Shown here: positions 8,970 through 16,615 of the stretch, piece after piece
How positions within the stretch are numbered: position 1 is the stretch's first letter
Layout: each line of letters opens with the position of its first letter
Origin: Thiotrichales bacterium
Lineage (GTDB): Bacteria > Pseudomonadota > Gammaproteobacteria > Thiomicrospirales > Thiomicrospiraceae
Direction: 5' to 3'
Assembly (NCBI GenBank): GCA_016938655.1
Contig: JAFGUG010000045.1
Coordinates: 1 to 64,000 of the forward strand
Length of the DNA: 64,000 nt
Position numbers and translations under genes: made by a program
The notes under the pieces: model-generated
What the model was told of the DNA's origin: nothing
What the model saw: the letters and a program-made list of their open reading frames with translations, nothing else
Databases searched by the model: none

Positions 8970-10436
8970 ATGACTGAACCCGTCACGCCAAAAGCCGAAC
9001 GTCGAGTCATCGATGGTGAAGTGGTTGAACCTACCGCACAACCCCAGACCGAAAAAAGCTCTCCAGAGACCGCATCAACGGCAGACGCCAATGCGCGTCG
9101 TCGTGCGCACAACCGCACCCAACAAACCTCAGAACCCAGTGCCAGTGCTTCAAGCAGTACTAAGAATTCCAAAACGTCTGATAACCAAGCCAAAAAAGCC
9201 AGTGTAATGTCAAAGCCTTGGGTTAAAAAATCGTTATTGTGGGGCAGTTTTTTTATTATGGTGGCGGCTATTTTGTTCTACACCCGCCCAAACATGGACT
9301 GGCAAGTCGAGCATATTAACCAGTTACAGGTTCAAGTTGCCCAACTCAAGGAGAGTAATCAATCGCTGGCGGCTAAGTTAGAAAAGCAGCAGGCCGAGAT
9401 AGAGGCACGCATCGCTGAAGTGCTGAATCAACCAGAGAACCAGCCTTTAATTACGCAAGCGGATTTAGACGCAGTCACAACCGATACTAAAGCGCAATTA
9501 AGTGCTTTGTATGAACAAGTGCAAACCGATTTAACCGCTTTTAATAACCAAGCGGAAACTAAGTTACAAGCACTGGCCGAGCAGGCAAAAACCGCGCTGA
9601 CACCCAGTGATTCGGATTTAAGTGCGTTGGCCGAGTTTCAGCAAAAAGTTGAAGGGCAATTGAATCAAGTTGGCGAAGAGATGAGTCAACTGTTCACTTT
9701 TAAGCAACAGCAAGAACAAAAAGAACCTGAAGTATTGGCAGAACCAGAAAACGTGCCGCACTTAACCAGTATGCAAGTTCAGCAATGGATGGTTGACGTG
9801 AATAGCCAGTGGTTATTAAAGGGCGATGTTGAATTAACTCAAAGTCAACTTTTTGCTTTAGAGCAAGCGTTAGCCATCACTGACGTAGCCAATAAAACCG
9901 AAATTGCACGCACCATCGGGCAGGACTTAAGTGACATAAAAGCCTATTCACAACAAACCCAACAGGCGAGTCAGGTGGTGCAAAAAAACTTAGAGGCCTT
10001 ACCTCGTTTAGTTAATGCGATTCCTCAACCAAGCATGCAGCGTGAGCAAGCGCTGGCTGACTCTGTTTCTCAGACTCAAGAAGCGTCGCAAGCAACGCCG
10101 GCTGCTGTTTCACCGTTAGACACGTTGCTGGAAAAGTTTACGGGGTTAATCAGTGTTAAAAAACGTGAATCAGAAACCGAACTCTCTTCGGTAGAGGGCT
10201 TATTGTTGCACGATGTATTAATGCAGCGTTTAGCGTTACTGGTCGATCGAGTCCAGTGGGCAAGCAGTATTCAATCAACTGTGGAGCTTAAAAAAGCCAC
10301 CGCCTCAGTGCAGGCGTTTATCGATTTACACTTTAGTGCGCAAAGCCAAGCGTTTGAAGCGGTGTTAACACCGTTAAACACGATTGAGTTTAATCAGCGC
10401 AAGCCCTTAGCAGTGGTAGGTTTGAATGCAGCCTAG
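8970..10436 (+). CDS. hemX: HemX-like membrane protein of the heme operon
   Basis: 488 aa from ATG 8970, preceded by AAGGA; the track's TTG 8937 overlaps hemD and is not needed. The N-terminal ~85 residues are low-complexity, charged and cytoplasmic. One membrane helix follows (SLLWGSFFIMVAAILFY, ~residues 88-105). Then come a long coiled coil (QLQVQVAQLKESNQSLAAKLEKQ) and a C-terminal helical domain (QWMVDVNSQWLLKGDVELTQSQLFALEQAL). This matches the HemX family, historically called a uroporphyrin-III methyltransferase but lacking methyltransferase motifs. Its role in heme synthesis is not settled. Confidence 0.88.
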   Translation: MTEPVTPKAERRVIDGEVVEPTAQPQTEKSSPETASTADANARRRAHNRTQQTSEPSASASSSTKNSKTSDNQAKKASVMSKPWVKKSLLWGSFFIMVAAILFYTRPNMDWQVEHINQLQVQVAQLKESNQSLAAKLEKQQAEIEARIAEVLNQPENQPLITQADLDAVTTDTKAQLSALYEQVQTDLTAFNNQAETKLQALAEQAKTALTPSDSDLSALAEFQQKVEGQLNQVGEEMSQLFTFKQQQEQKEPEVLAEPENVPHLTSMQVQQWMVDVNSQWLLKGDVELTQSQLFALEQALAITDVANKTEIARTIGQDLSDIKAYSQQTQQASQVVQKNLEALPRLVNAIPQPSMQREQALADSVSQTQEASQATPAAVSPLDTLLEKFTGLISVKKRESETELSSVEGLLLHDVLMQRLALLVDRVQWASSIQSTVELKKATASVQAFIDLHFSAQSQAFEAVLTPLNTIEFNQRKPLAVVGLNAA

Positions 10437-10487
10437 TTTTGAGTGCACAGCTTTAATCCTTACTCCGAAAAATAAATTGGAACGTTC

Positions 10488-11666
10488 ATGAAATTGATTC
10501 TTGTTTGGGCGATTGTTTTTTTAGCCAGCACAGCCCTAGCCACTTTGATGCTCTATGACAATGGTCACGTGGCGATGGTTTGGGGCGACTGGGTTATTGA
10601 AACCAGTTTGAGTTTTGCGGTTGCTGCAACGGTGATTACCTTTATTGCCATTTATTTAACGGTTCGCCTGTTGATGAATGTTTGGCAGTTTCCAAGTCGT
10701 TGGCGTAACCGTCGTCGCATTAAACGTTACAACAAAGCAGAAACCGCCATGGCCAGCGGCATGATTGCCTTAGAGCATGGCGATTGGCAGCGTGCCGAGC
10801 GCCAGTTAATTAAAAGTGCAAAAGTTTCTGAAGCCGGTGTGGTGCACTATTTAAGTGCCGCTAAAATGGCGCACAATCAGCAGGCTTATGGTCGGTGTGA
10901 ACAGTATTTAACGCAAGCACGCGCTGAATACCCGGATGAGCATTTAACCATTGGTTTGGTTGAAGCGCGTTTATTGGCAGAACGCCAGCCTGAAGTGGCG
11001 TTGACCATTTTGGAAACGTTGCATGAGCAGCAACCTAAACAGAAAACCGTTTTAGCCGAATATGCGGGGTTGTTACGCACCTTAAAACAGTGGAATACAT
11101 TAGAGACCTTATTGCCACAAATCAAGCGTGCTAAAGCAGTGGAACGTAATGAATACGAAGCGATCGAAATTGCTATTTGGGCCGGCAGGTTGGCCAATGC
11201 CACAACAGAAGCCGAACTTGATACTCTTTGGGACTCGCTGAGTAACCGCCAAAAATTGACCCCAGAAATTTTAGCTGAATATGTTGAACAACGGCTCGGT
11301 TGGCAACAAGAGGTTGGTTTAGAGCTTTGGCTAGAGAGAGGTTTAAAAGCGCAGTGGAATGATCGTTTGGTCTATCAATATGGCCGTTTAACCTTAGGTC
11401 CTGCATTTGAACGGTTAAAAAGAGCCGAAAAATGGTTAGCTCAACAGCCTGAAAACCCCGTTTTATTATTGAGTATTGGCCGTTTAGCGTGTCGCAGTCA
11501 AATGTGGGGATTGGGTCAAAGCTACCTAAAAAAGAGTTTGAGTTTGCGTGCTGAAATAGAGACTTTTCATGCGTTAGCGCAATGCTACGAAGCAGAAGGC
11601 GAGGTAGATCAGGCGGCCTTAACCTATAAAGAAGCGATTCTACAACTTGAAGAAAAGCAGCACTAA
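10488..11666 (+). CDS. hemY: HemY-family membrane protein with TPR repeats
   Basis: 392 aa. Two N-terminal membrane helices (LILVWAIVFLASTALATLML and FAVAATVITFIAIYLTVRLLM) are followed by a cytoplasmic TPR region (AMASGMIALEHGDWQRAERQLIKSA; a last repeat near residues 355-390). It is the usual fourth gene of gammaproteobacterial hemCDXY operons. It is not the protoporphyrinogen oxidase that shares the name in Gram-positives. The start lies 51 nt after hemX. The operon converges with the minus-strand heme-sensor gene; I see no clear terminator in the 65-bp gap. Confidence 0.9.
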   Translation: MKLILVWAIVFLASTALATLMLYDNGHVAMVWGDWVIETSLSFAVAATVITFIAIYLTVRLLMNVWQFPSRWRNRRRIKRYNKAETAMASGMIALEHGDWQRAERQLIKSAKVSEAGVVHYLSAAKMAHNQQAYGRCEQYLTQARAEYPDEHLTIGLVEARLLAERQPEVALTILETLHEQQPKQKTVLAEYAGLLRTLKQWNTLETLLPQIKRAKAVERNEYEAIEIAIWAGRLANATTEAELDTLWDSLSNRQKLTPEILAEYVEQRLGWQQEVGLELWLERGLKAQWNDRLVYQYGRLTLGPAFERLKRAEKWLAQQPENPVLLLSIGRLACRSQMWGLGQSYLKKSLSLRAEIETFHALAQCYEAEGEVDQAALTYKEAILQLEEKQH

Positions 11667-11731
11667 AATTGGTATTTAGGGTTTGCGTAGCCGACCGTCA
11701 CTATAAAGCCGCTATTCAAAAAATAAACCGC

Positions 11732-13021
11732 TTAATAATCATGCGTGTTCATGCGAATGGCGGCCTCATGCATAAGTTGTTTGGCGGTGAGGCCATCAGC
11801 AGGATAGACAGCGTAGCCCATCTTAAAATTGAAATTAAAGAGGTAATCCTCCTCATTTGAGGCATTGGTTTTTCCATCTTTTAAGTCGCTTAGCAGATGC
11901 TCCTGCATCATCATAGCCCCCTCTAAGCCAGTTTCAGGGGCAATAATAACAAACACCTCTTCGTTAATTCTAAACGCCAAATCCGTAATACGTGAGTCAT
12001 TGGAAATGTGTTGGCTGAACGCATGAACTTGGGCTGCCAACTGCTCTTCTTCGCTTAACGTGTTAAAAACCTCTGTGTTGCTTGATTCTGCGCCTAATAA
12101 CTTAATAACAATCACACAAAATTCATGTTCATAGCGTTTTGCACGCATGAGTTCATAGCTCATCACTTCATTAAAACGCTCTTTATGGAACAACCCTGTT
12201 TCATGCTCGGTGACGATAAGTGCGTCTAGTTTGCTGTAAATTCCTTGTATCGCCTGAATGTGTTGAGAAATCCGCTCATCAATTTGGTCCACCTCAATAA
12301 TTGTGTGCTTTGAGCGCCGCCAATCGACCAGTTGAGCGTGATTGTCTAATTTGAGTGAGGCAATGCGTTTTGATAAGTCTTGCAAAGGAAAAAGAAGTTT
12401 TTGATGAATTGAGCGATTGGTTAAATACAGGGCAATGCCAATGAACGTGCCCATAAAGAGTAAAAAGAACAGTATTTGTGTCACCACCGAAACGGTAGCC
12501 GTTGAAAAAGGCGTTTCGTAAGCGATGGCGCCAGCTTGCTGGTTCAGTTTAATTGTGCCGGCCTTGACCTCTGCTTGATGACAGGCCAAACAAGTTTGTT
12601 CAAATTTAATCGGGTAAGCGGCATACAATTTGCCATTAAGGATGTCAGTCGTGATGACTGTTTGGTTGTTGGCTTGTACTTGCTCAATGAGCTTTTGAAT
12701 CGGTTTTGAATCAATGGCAATGGTCTTTTCGGTGTGTTTAATAAAATCAGGATGTTTTTGCATATAAAAAGTCGCACTCGGTATTTCTTGCTTTAAGTGC
12801 GCAAAGATCAGGTCGATATTCGATTGCTGCCAGCCGGTGTTGAGGTGTTTAGCAACCTCTTTATGACTGAGTTTTTGAAGGTGTTCGGTTTGGGTTTGAA
12901 TGTTGGATTGCACAAAGAAGTAGGCAGGTATCAGGGTAATAGGCAAACTAATAAGCAGGCCTGCTAAGATTGCCAACATGATTTGCTTAATAAGCAGCTT
13001 GGAAAGGGATACCTGTTTCAT
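11732..13021 (-). CDS. Membrane sensor with periplasmic c-type heme domain and degenerate GGDEF
   Basis: 429 aa. TM1 lies near residues 14-36. A ~140-residue periplasmic domain contains one CLACH heme-c motif (Cys144, Cys147, His148) in the context TYP...CLACHQAE, as in DUF3365/Tll0287-like sensors. TM2 is near residues 180-202, followed by a HAMP-like linker and a GGDEF-fold C-terminus. The catalytic signature is lost: where GGDEF is expected the sequence reads RINEEVFVIIAPETG. It probably cannot make c-di-GMP and may act as a redox or gas sensor through protein contacts. It lies 69 nt downstream of pldA on the same strand. An AGCAGGCCTGCT copy sits in the TM1 coding region. Confidence 0.78.
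   Translation of the reverse strand: MKQVSLSKLLIKQIMLAILAGLLISLPITLIPAYFFVQSNIQTQTEHLQKLSHKEVAKHLNTGWQQSNIDLIFAHLKQEIPSATFYMQKHPDFIKHTEKTIAIDSKPIQKLIEQVQANNQTVITTDILNGKLYAAYPIKFEQTCLACHQAEVKAGTIKLNQQAGAIAYETPFSTATVSVVTQILFFLLFMGTFIGIALYLTNRSIHQKLLFPLQDLSKRIASLKLDNHAQLVDWRRSKHTIIEVDQIDERISQHIQAIQGIYSKLDALIVTEHETGLFHKERFNEVMSYELMRAKRYEHEFCVIVIKLLGAESSNTEVFNTLSEEEQLAAQVHAFSQHISNDSRITDLAFRINEEVFVIIAPETGLEGAMMMQEHLLSDLKDGKTNASNEEDYLFNFNFKMGYAVYPADGLTAKQLMHEAAIRMNTHDY
12954..12965. repeat. Dispersed palindrome inside the heme-sensor gene
   Basis: Exact AGCAGGCCTGCT, within the TM1 codons. Confidence 0.8.
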
Positions 13022-13090
13022 TGTATTCTCTGCATTAAATTAAACGCGCTTGAGTTTAAGTTTTTTAGACGTTAAAGCCGTGGCGGCTGT

Positions 13091-14092
13091 TTATATACGG
13101 TCAGCCAGTACAATGCCTAAGCCAATTTTATTGTGCTGGTAGTCCATGTCAATCAGGCTGTCACCGTAGCCGCTAAACCACTGCACATAGCCCTTTATCT
13201 TTTTGGTCAACGGATAGGTGTAATCAAATTGAATAGCGCCATATTTGTTGAGAGCGTAGCGATTACGCAAGATAATGCCGTAGGTGTGTTTATTTGACTT
13301 ATAACCCAATTCTATTTCATAGTCGCCCATGTACTTTGCATAATCAAAGCTGTTGTCAAATTCATCTTTTTCATCAAAGCGTTGCCACGTTTTAAAACTG
13401 GCAAAGCTGTTATCTTTTTGCAGAAAGCCTTGCACAAAGAGTCGATTCCAACCACGTGAAAGGTCACCAGACTGACCATTAGACTGATGATTAAAACCAA
13501 GCAGTACTTTATGCAGGTTGAAGTTAAAGACATTGATATCGGTGTGCAATTCTGCCCAAAGCTCTGGTTCATGATTGGTTTCTCGAAACGGAATCGAATC
13601 TTTATTATCAAAGGCCTGCCAAAAAGAGCGATTGGTGTAGGCGGCATAAATATCAACCGAGTCGTAAACGACTTTCTTAGCGATGGGGACTTTAAAACTA
13701 AACTGAAACTGCACCTCGGTGTCTTTAAAGCTCAGAGTTTTATTCGGGCTTTGCGCTTGGAAGGGTTCTTGATTAACCGAAGAGAGGGTGTGACCCAACA
13801 TCACATAATTTAAACGGTGCGGCGTGAGTACAAATGGATTTTTTTCGGTTAAAACTTCGCTGACTCTGCGTTGCGAGAGCGGTTGTTCGGAGGCTTTGGC
13901 GGCCACACACTGGTTACGAATTTCGCCAACGGTTAAGTTATCTTCGCCATTTAACAATAGGTTGTGGATGCAAATATCGTAAGTGGTGGGTGTGTAATTG
14001 GTTAGGTCTACGGATTGGCTGACGGTTTCTGCTTTAAGTGACAGAGCATTGAATAAGCCAAAGAAAAGTAAGCTAATCCGTAAAAAGTGCAT
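13091..14092 (-). CDS. pldA: Outer membrane phospholipase A1 (OMPLA)
   Basis: 333 aa with a signal peptide (ISLLFFGLFNALSLKA). The OMPLA catalytic block is intact: FNHQSNGQSGDLSRGWNR holds the His and Ser of NHQS and the Asn of SRxWNR. The rest is an alternating beta-barrel pattern ending in short strands typical of the family. The enzyme hydrolyses phospholipids in the outer leaflet in a calcium- and dimer-dependent way. The ATG follows the flavin reductase stop codon directly (TAAATG), so translation is probably coupled. The N-terminal ~80-residue periplasmic segment with two Cys is longer than in E. coli PldA. Confidence 0.92.
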   Translation of the reverse strand: MHFLRISLLFFGLFNALSLKAETVSQSVDLTNYTPTTYDICIHNLLLNGEDNLTVGEIRNQCVAAKASEQPLSQRRVSEVLTEKNPFVLTPHRLNYVMLGHTLSSVNQEPFQAQSPNKTLSFKDTEVQFQFSFKVPIAKKVVYDSVDIYAAYTNRSFWQAFDNKDSIPFRETNHEPELWAELHTDINVFNFNLHKVLLGFNHQSNGQSGDLSRGWNRLFVQGFLQKDNSFASFKTWQRFDEKDEFDNSFDYAKYMGDYEIELGYKSNKHTYGIILRNRYALNKYGAIQFDYTYPLTKKIKGYVQWFSGYGDSLIDMDYQHNKIGLGIVLADRI

Positions 14093-14770
14093 TTAACTAA
14101 TGCACGCAGCGGGGTCGAGCCCAATGTTGGCAAAGTCGGCTTTAGCGGTTTGCACCATTGGCCAAGGGCCGCACATATAAACGGTTTTGTTCTCAAGTGA
14201 GGGGTAGTCTTTAAGCACCTGTTCATGCACCAGTCCGGTTAAGCCTTGCCACGTTTCGTCCTCTTCCGACACTACCGGAATATACAGTAAGTTCGCGTGT
14301 TGGCGTTCTAACTCTTGCATGGTTTCGTGCATGTAAAGTTCATCTGCGTGGCGTGCACCCCAGTAAAAGTGCATGGGCACTTCAACATTTTGTCTAAGCA
14401 GTTCATCCAATAGCGCTTTCATTGGCGCAAAACCGGTTCCGCCGGCGACAAACAAAATAGGCTTGTGCGCAGGTTGCACCGCCATTTGATCTTTCGGCCC
14501 TTGCATAACTAACGTGTCACCGACTTCAACGGCAAACAGTTTAGCCATCCACTCGCTATCGGCTTGTTTACGAATGTGGCACTCAATGAGTCCGTCATCG
14601 CGTGGCGCGGCAGCAATTGAAAAGGGTTTTAAGTCATCGGTTTTAAAGCCGAGCATAATGTACTGTCCTGCTGCGTAACGAATCGGAAAATCCGGTTTCA
14701 TGAGTAAACGGATAATATCCTGAGTGAAGTGCTCTAAATGCACAACTTTTAAATTATGGGTGTCTGACAT
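14093..14770 (-). CDS. NAD(P)H-flavin reductase / ferredoxin reductase-like protein
   Basis: 225 aa, close to E. coli Fre (233 aa). The FAD/flavin-binding barrel has RYAAGQYIMLGF and PFSIAAAP. The NAD(P)-binding half has ILFVAGGTGFAPMKALL, YWGARHADELYM and a terminal YMCGPWPMV. No [2Fe-2S] cysteine set is present, so it is a stand-alone reductase of the Fre type or an electron donor to a partner protein. AGGAA precedes the ATG. It sits 44 nt downstream of xthA and is translationally coupled to pldA. The physiological substrate cannot be told. Confidence 0.82.
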   Translation of the reverse strand: MSDTHNLKVVHLEHFTQDIIRLLMKPDFPIRYAAGQYIMLGFKTDDLKPFSIAAAPRDDGLIECHIRKQADSEWMAKLFAVEVGDTLVMQGPKDQMAVQPAHKPILFVAGGTGFAPMKALLDELLRQNVEVPMHFYWGARHADELYMHETMQELERQHANLLYIPVVSEEDETWQGLTGLVHEQVLKDYPSLENKTVYMCGPWPMVQTAKADFANIGLDPAACIS

Positions 14771-14814
14771 AGGGTTCCTGTAAAAATCTCTTGTAATCGT
14801 TTTTGAACAGCAAG

Positions 14815-15636
14815 TTAAACGCTAAATTCGGTCCAGATTGGCGCATGGTCGGACGGCTTTTCCATACCACGAATCTCGTAGCCCACTTCGCTAGCGATAG
14901 CACGTGCATTTAAGGGTGCGGTGGCTAAGACAGTATCAATTCTCAGTCCACGACGTGGTTCACGGTCAAACCCTTTAGAGCGGTAATCAAACCAGCTAAA
15001 TACATCGTTGGTGTCTGGATTAACGGTACGGAAGGTGTCGGTTAAACCCCAGTTCAATAAGGTTGCCCACCACTCACGCTCTTCCGGTAAAAAGCTGGTT
15101 TTACCATCACGCAACCAACGTTTACGATTCGGCTCGCCAATACCAATGTCTAAGTCGGTCGGTGAAATATTAAAATCGCCAATCACCGCAATCGGTTCTG
15201 CCGGATTACAATCCGTGTTTAAGTAGGCCATTAAGTCTTGATAAAACTTTTCTTTAGCCGGAAACTTAACTGGGTGGTCGCGGCTTTCGCCTTGCGGAAA
15301 GTAGCCGTTAATCACCTTAACGGTTTCGCCGTTTTCAAATTTAAAATCCCCAATCACCATGCGTTTTTGAGCGCTTTCATCATCGGTTGTCCAGCCAATT
15401 TGCGAATGCACCAGCTCAATGCCTTTGCGGTAGAGCATGGCCACTCCGTAATGCGTTTTTTGGCCGGCAAAAATCACGTCGTAGCCCATCGCCTCAATGT
15501 CGGCAACTGGAAACTCATGGTCTTGAACCTTCGTCTCTTGTAAACCAATAATATCGGGTTTAATTTGGTCGGTCAGGGCTTGAAGTTGGTGCAGTCTTAA
15601 GCGCACGCTGTTGACGTTAAAAGAGACGATTTTCAT
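14815..15636 (-). CDS. xthA: Exodeoxyribonuclease III / AP endonuclease
   Basis: 273 aa, matching E. coli Xth (268 aa). Motifs are MKIVSFNVNSVRLR, GLQETKVQD (metal-binding Glu), VINGYFPQGE, IGDFNISPTDLDIG and the C-terminal SDHAPIWTEF (catalytic His). It cuts DNA 5' to abasic sites and has 3'-5' exonuclease and phosphatase activity. It is the first gene of a minus-strand group xthA, flavin reductase, pldA, heme sensor. Its upstream region is a 343-bp AT-rich gap. Confidence 0.97.
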   Translation of the reverse strand: MKIVSFNVNSVRLRLHQLQALTDQIKPDIIGLQETKVQDHEFPVADIEAMGYDVIFAGQKTHYGVAMLYRKGIELVHSQIGWTTDDESAQKRMVIGDFKFENGETVKVINGYFPQGESRDHPVKFPAKEKFYQDLMAYLNTDCNPAEPIAVIGDFNISPTDLDIGIGEPNRKRWLRDGKTSFLPEEREWWATLLNWGLTDTFRTVNPDTNDVFSWFDYRSKGFDREPRRGLRIDTVLATAPLNARAIASEVGYEIRGMEKPSDHAPIWTEFSV

Positions 15637-15979
15637 TCAATATTCCAAAAAAGTTGATTGATTTACAAGAAATGATTTGATTTGAAAATTATAGCGGAAA
15701 TAGCACATTAATTGAGATTAAAGCCAATCCATACAATAAAGAAACATTTTAAAAAAGACGGCTAAAAAAAGAATGCGAAGACTTTTACGAAAGTTATCCG
15801 TAGTATTTATAGCTTTTTAGCCCAAAACCCTCTAATTAATAAGCATTTTGTTATAAACTTAGCCCTCTTTTAGATTTAGCAGTGATCGCTTCTAAATATT
15901 TGCGTTTCGATGTGTGATTGGTTCCGCTCTTACAGGTAAAATTTTGTAAGTGCTTGTTTTTGTGGAGAGGTTTATACCA
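15637..15979. other. AT-rich intergenic region between divergent xthA and the XRE-FW gene
   Basis: About 340 bp with no ORF I can support. It must hold the promoters of xthA (minus) and of the regulator-receptor pair (plus). GGCTAAAAA (15760-15768) and TTTTTAGCC (15814-15822) can pair around a small inner hairpin ACTTT-TACG-AAAGT. No T-run follows, so this is not a simple terminator. No convincing -35/-10 pair or Fur box was found by eye. Confidence 0.5.
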
Positions 15980-16603
15980 TTGCCCAAGTTAAATTTCTCA
16001 ACGCTTTTAATCAGCTTGGCCGAGCAGAGTGGGCTCTCCAAAAAAGCCATTGCTGAGCGTGCCAATATTTCGCGCACGGCACTGTATAACCTGTTTAATG
16101 GTGAAGTCAGTGAAGCCAAACTTTCAACCATCGTCAATTTAGCGAGTGCGCTTGATATTCCGCCGATTGAATTACTTAAACCCTATTTCAATAGTTTAAC
16201 CTTGGAACAAGGTGCTGAAGAGGCCTTGATGACTCACATAGACTCGGGTTTTTTAGCGGATGTGACCTATCCGGATAATTCCATTGTCTTTTCGGAGCAA
16301 GTTTTTGATAAGGTTTGGTCTGTTCGAAATACGGGGCGAACCACTTGGAAAAACCTCTTTTTAGAGTGCCAAGATGAGATGGTCTATATGCAAGGTTTTC
16401 CGGTTGGCCTGCAACCCATCGAGTCCAAAATCCCGATTCCTGAAACCGCTCCTGGTCAAAAAGCGTTAATTTCAGTCCAGCTTAAAGCGCCTTTATTGCC
16501 GTGTTCCGCCATTTCACGTTGGAAGGCGGTGGATGCTGACGGTAATTTGGTTTTCCCTGATAAATTCCCCCTTTACTGCATGGTCAAAGTAGTGGGTATG
16601 TAG
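15980..16603 (+). CDS. XRE-family regulator fused to an NBR1-like FW (Ig-fold) domain
   Basis: 207 aa from TTG 15980, preceded by GGAGAGG about 10 nt upstream. The track's GTG 15950 has no ribosome-binding site. Residues ~3-65 are a Cro/C1-type helix-turn-helix (LAEQSGLSKKAIAERANISRTALYNLFNGE). Residues ~95-205 match the Nbr1_FW pattern: FDKVWSVRNTGRTTWKNLFLE, then IPIPETAPGQKALISVQLKAPL, then ISRWKAVDADGNLVFPDKF. Three of the four hallmark Trp are present; the fourth is replaced by Tyr/Phe. There is no membrane segment, so it should be a cytoplasmic DNA-binding protein with a ligand or protein-binding Ig fold. It lies 12 nt upstream of a TonB receptor. Confidence 0.75.
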   Translation: MPKLNFSTLLISLAEQSGLSKKAIAERANISRTALYNLFNGEVSEAKLSTIVNLASALDIPPIELLKPYFNSLTLEQGAEEALMTHIDSGFLADVTYPDNSIVFSEQVFDKVWSVRNTGRTTWKNLFLECQDEMVYMQGFPVGLQPIESKIPIPETAPGQKALISVQLKAPLLPCSAISRWKAVDADGNLVFPDKFPLYCMVKVVGM

Positions 16604-16615
16604 AGTGATTACGTT

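Noticed and set aside
11669-11860. 63-codon plus-strand ORF after hemY
   Set aside because: Mostly antisense to the heme-sensor gene, with no ribosome-binding site.
15830-15870. Fur box upstream of the XRE-FW/TonB pair (TAATTAATAAGCATTTT)
   Set aside because: Too poor a match to the Fur consensus to claim by eye.
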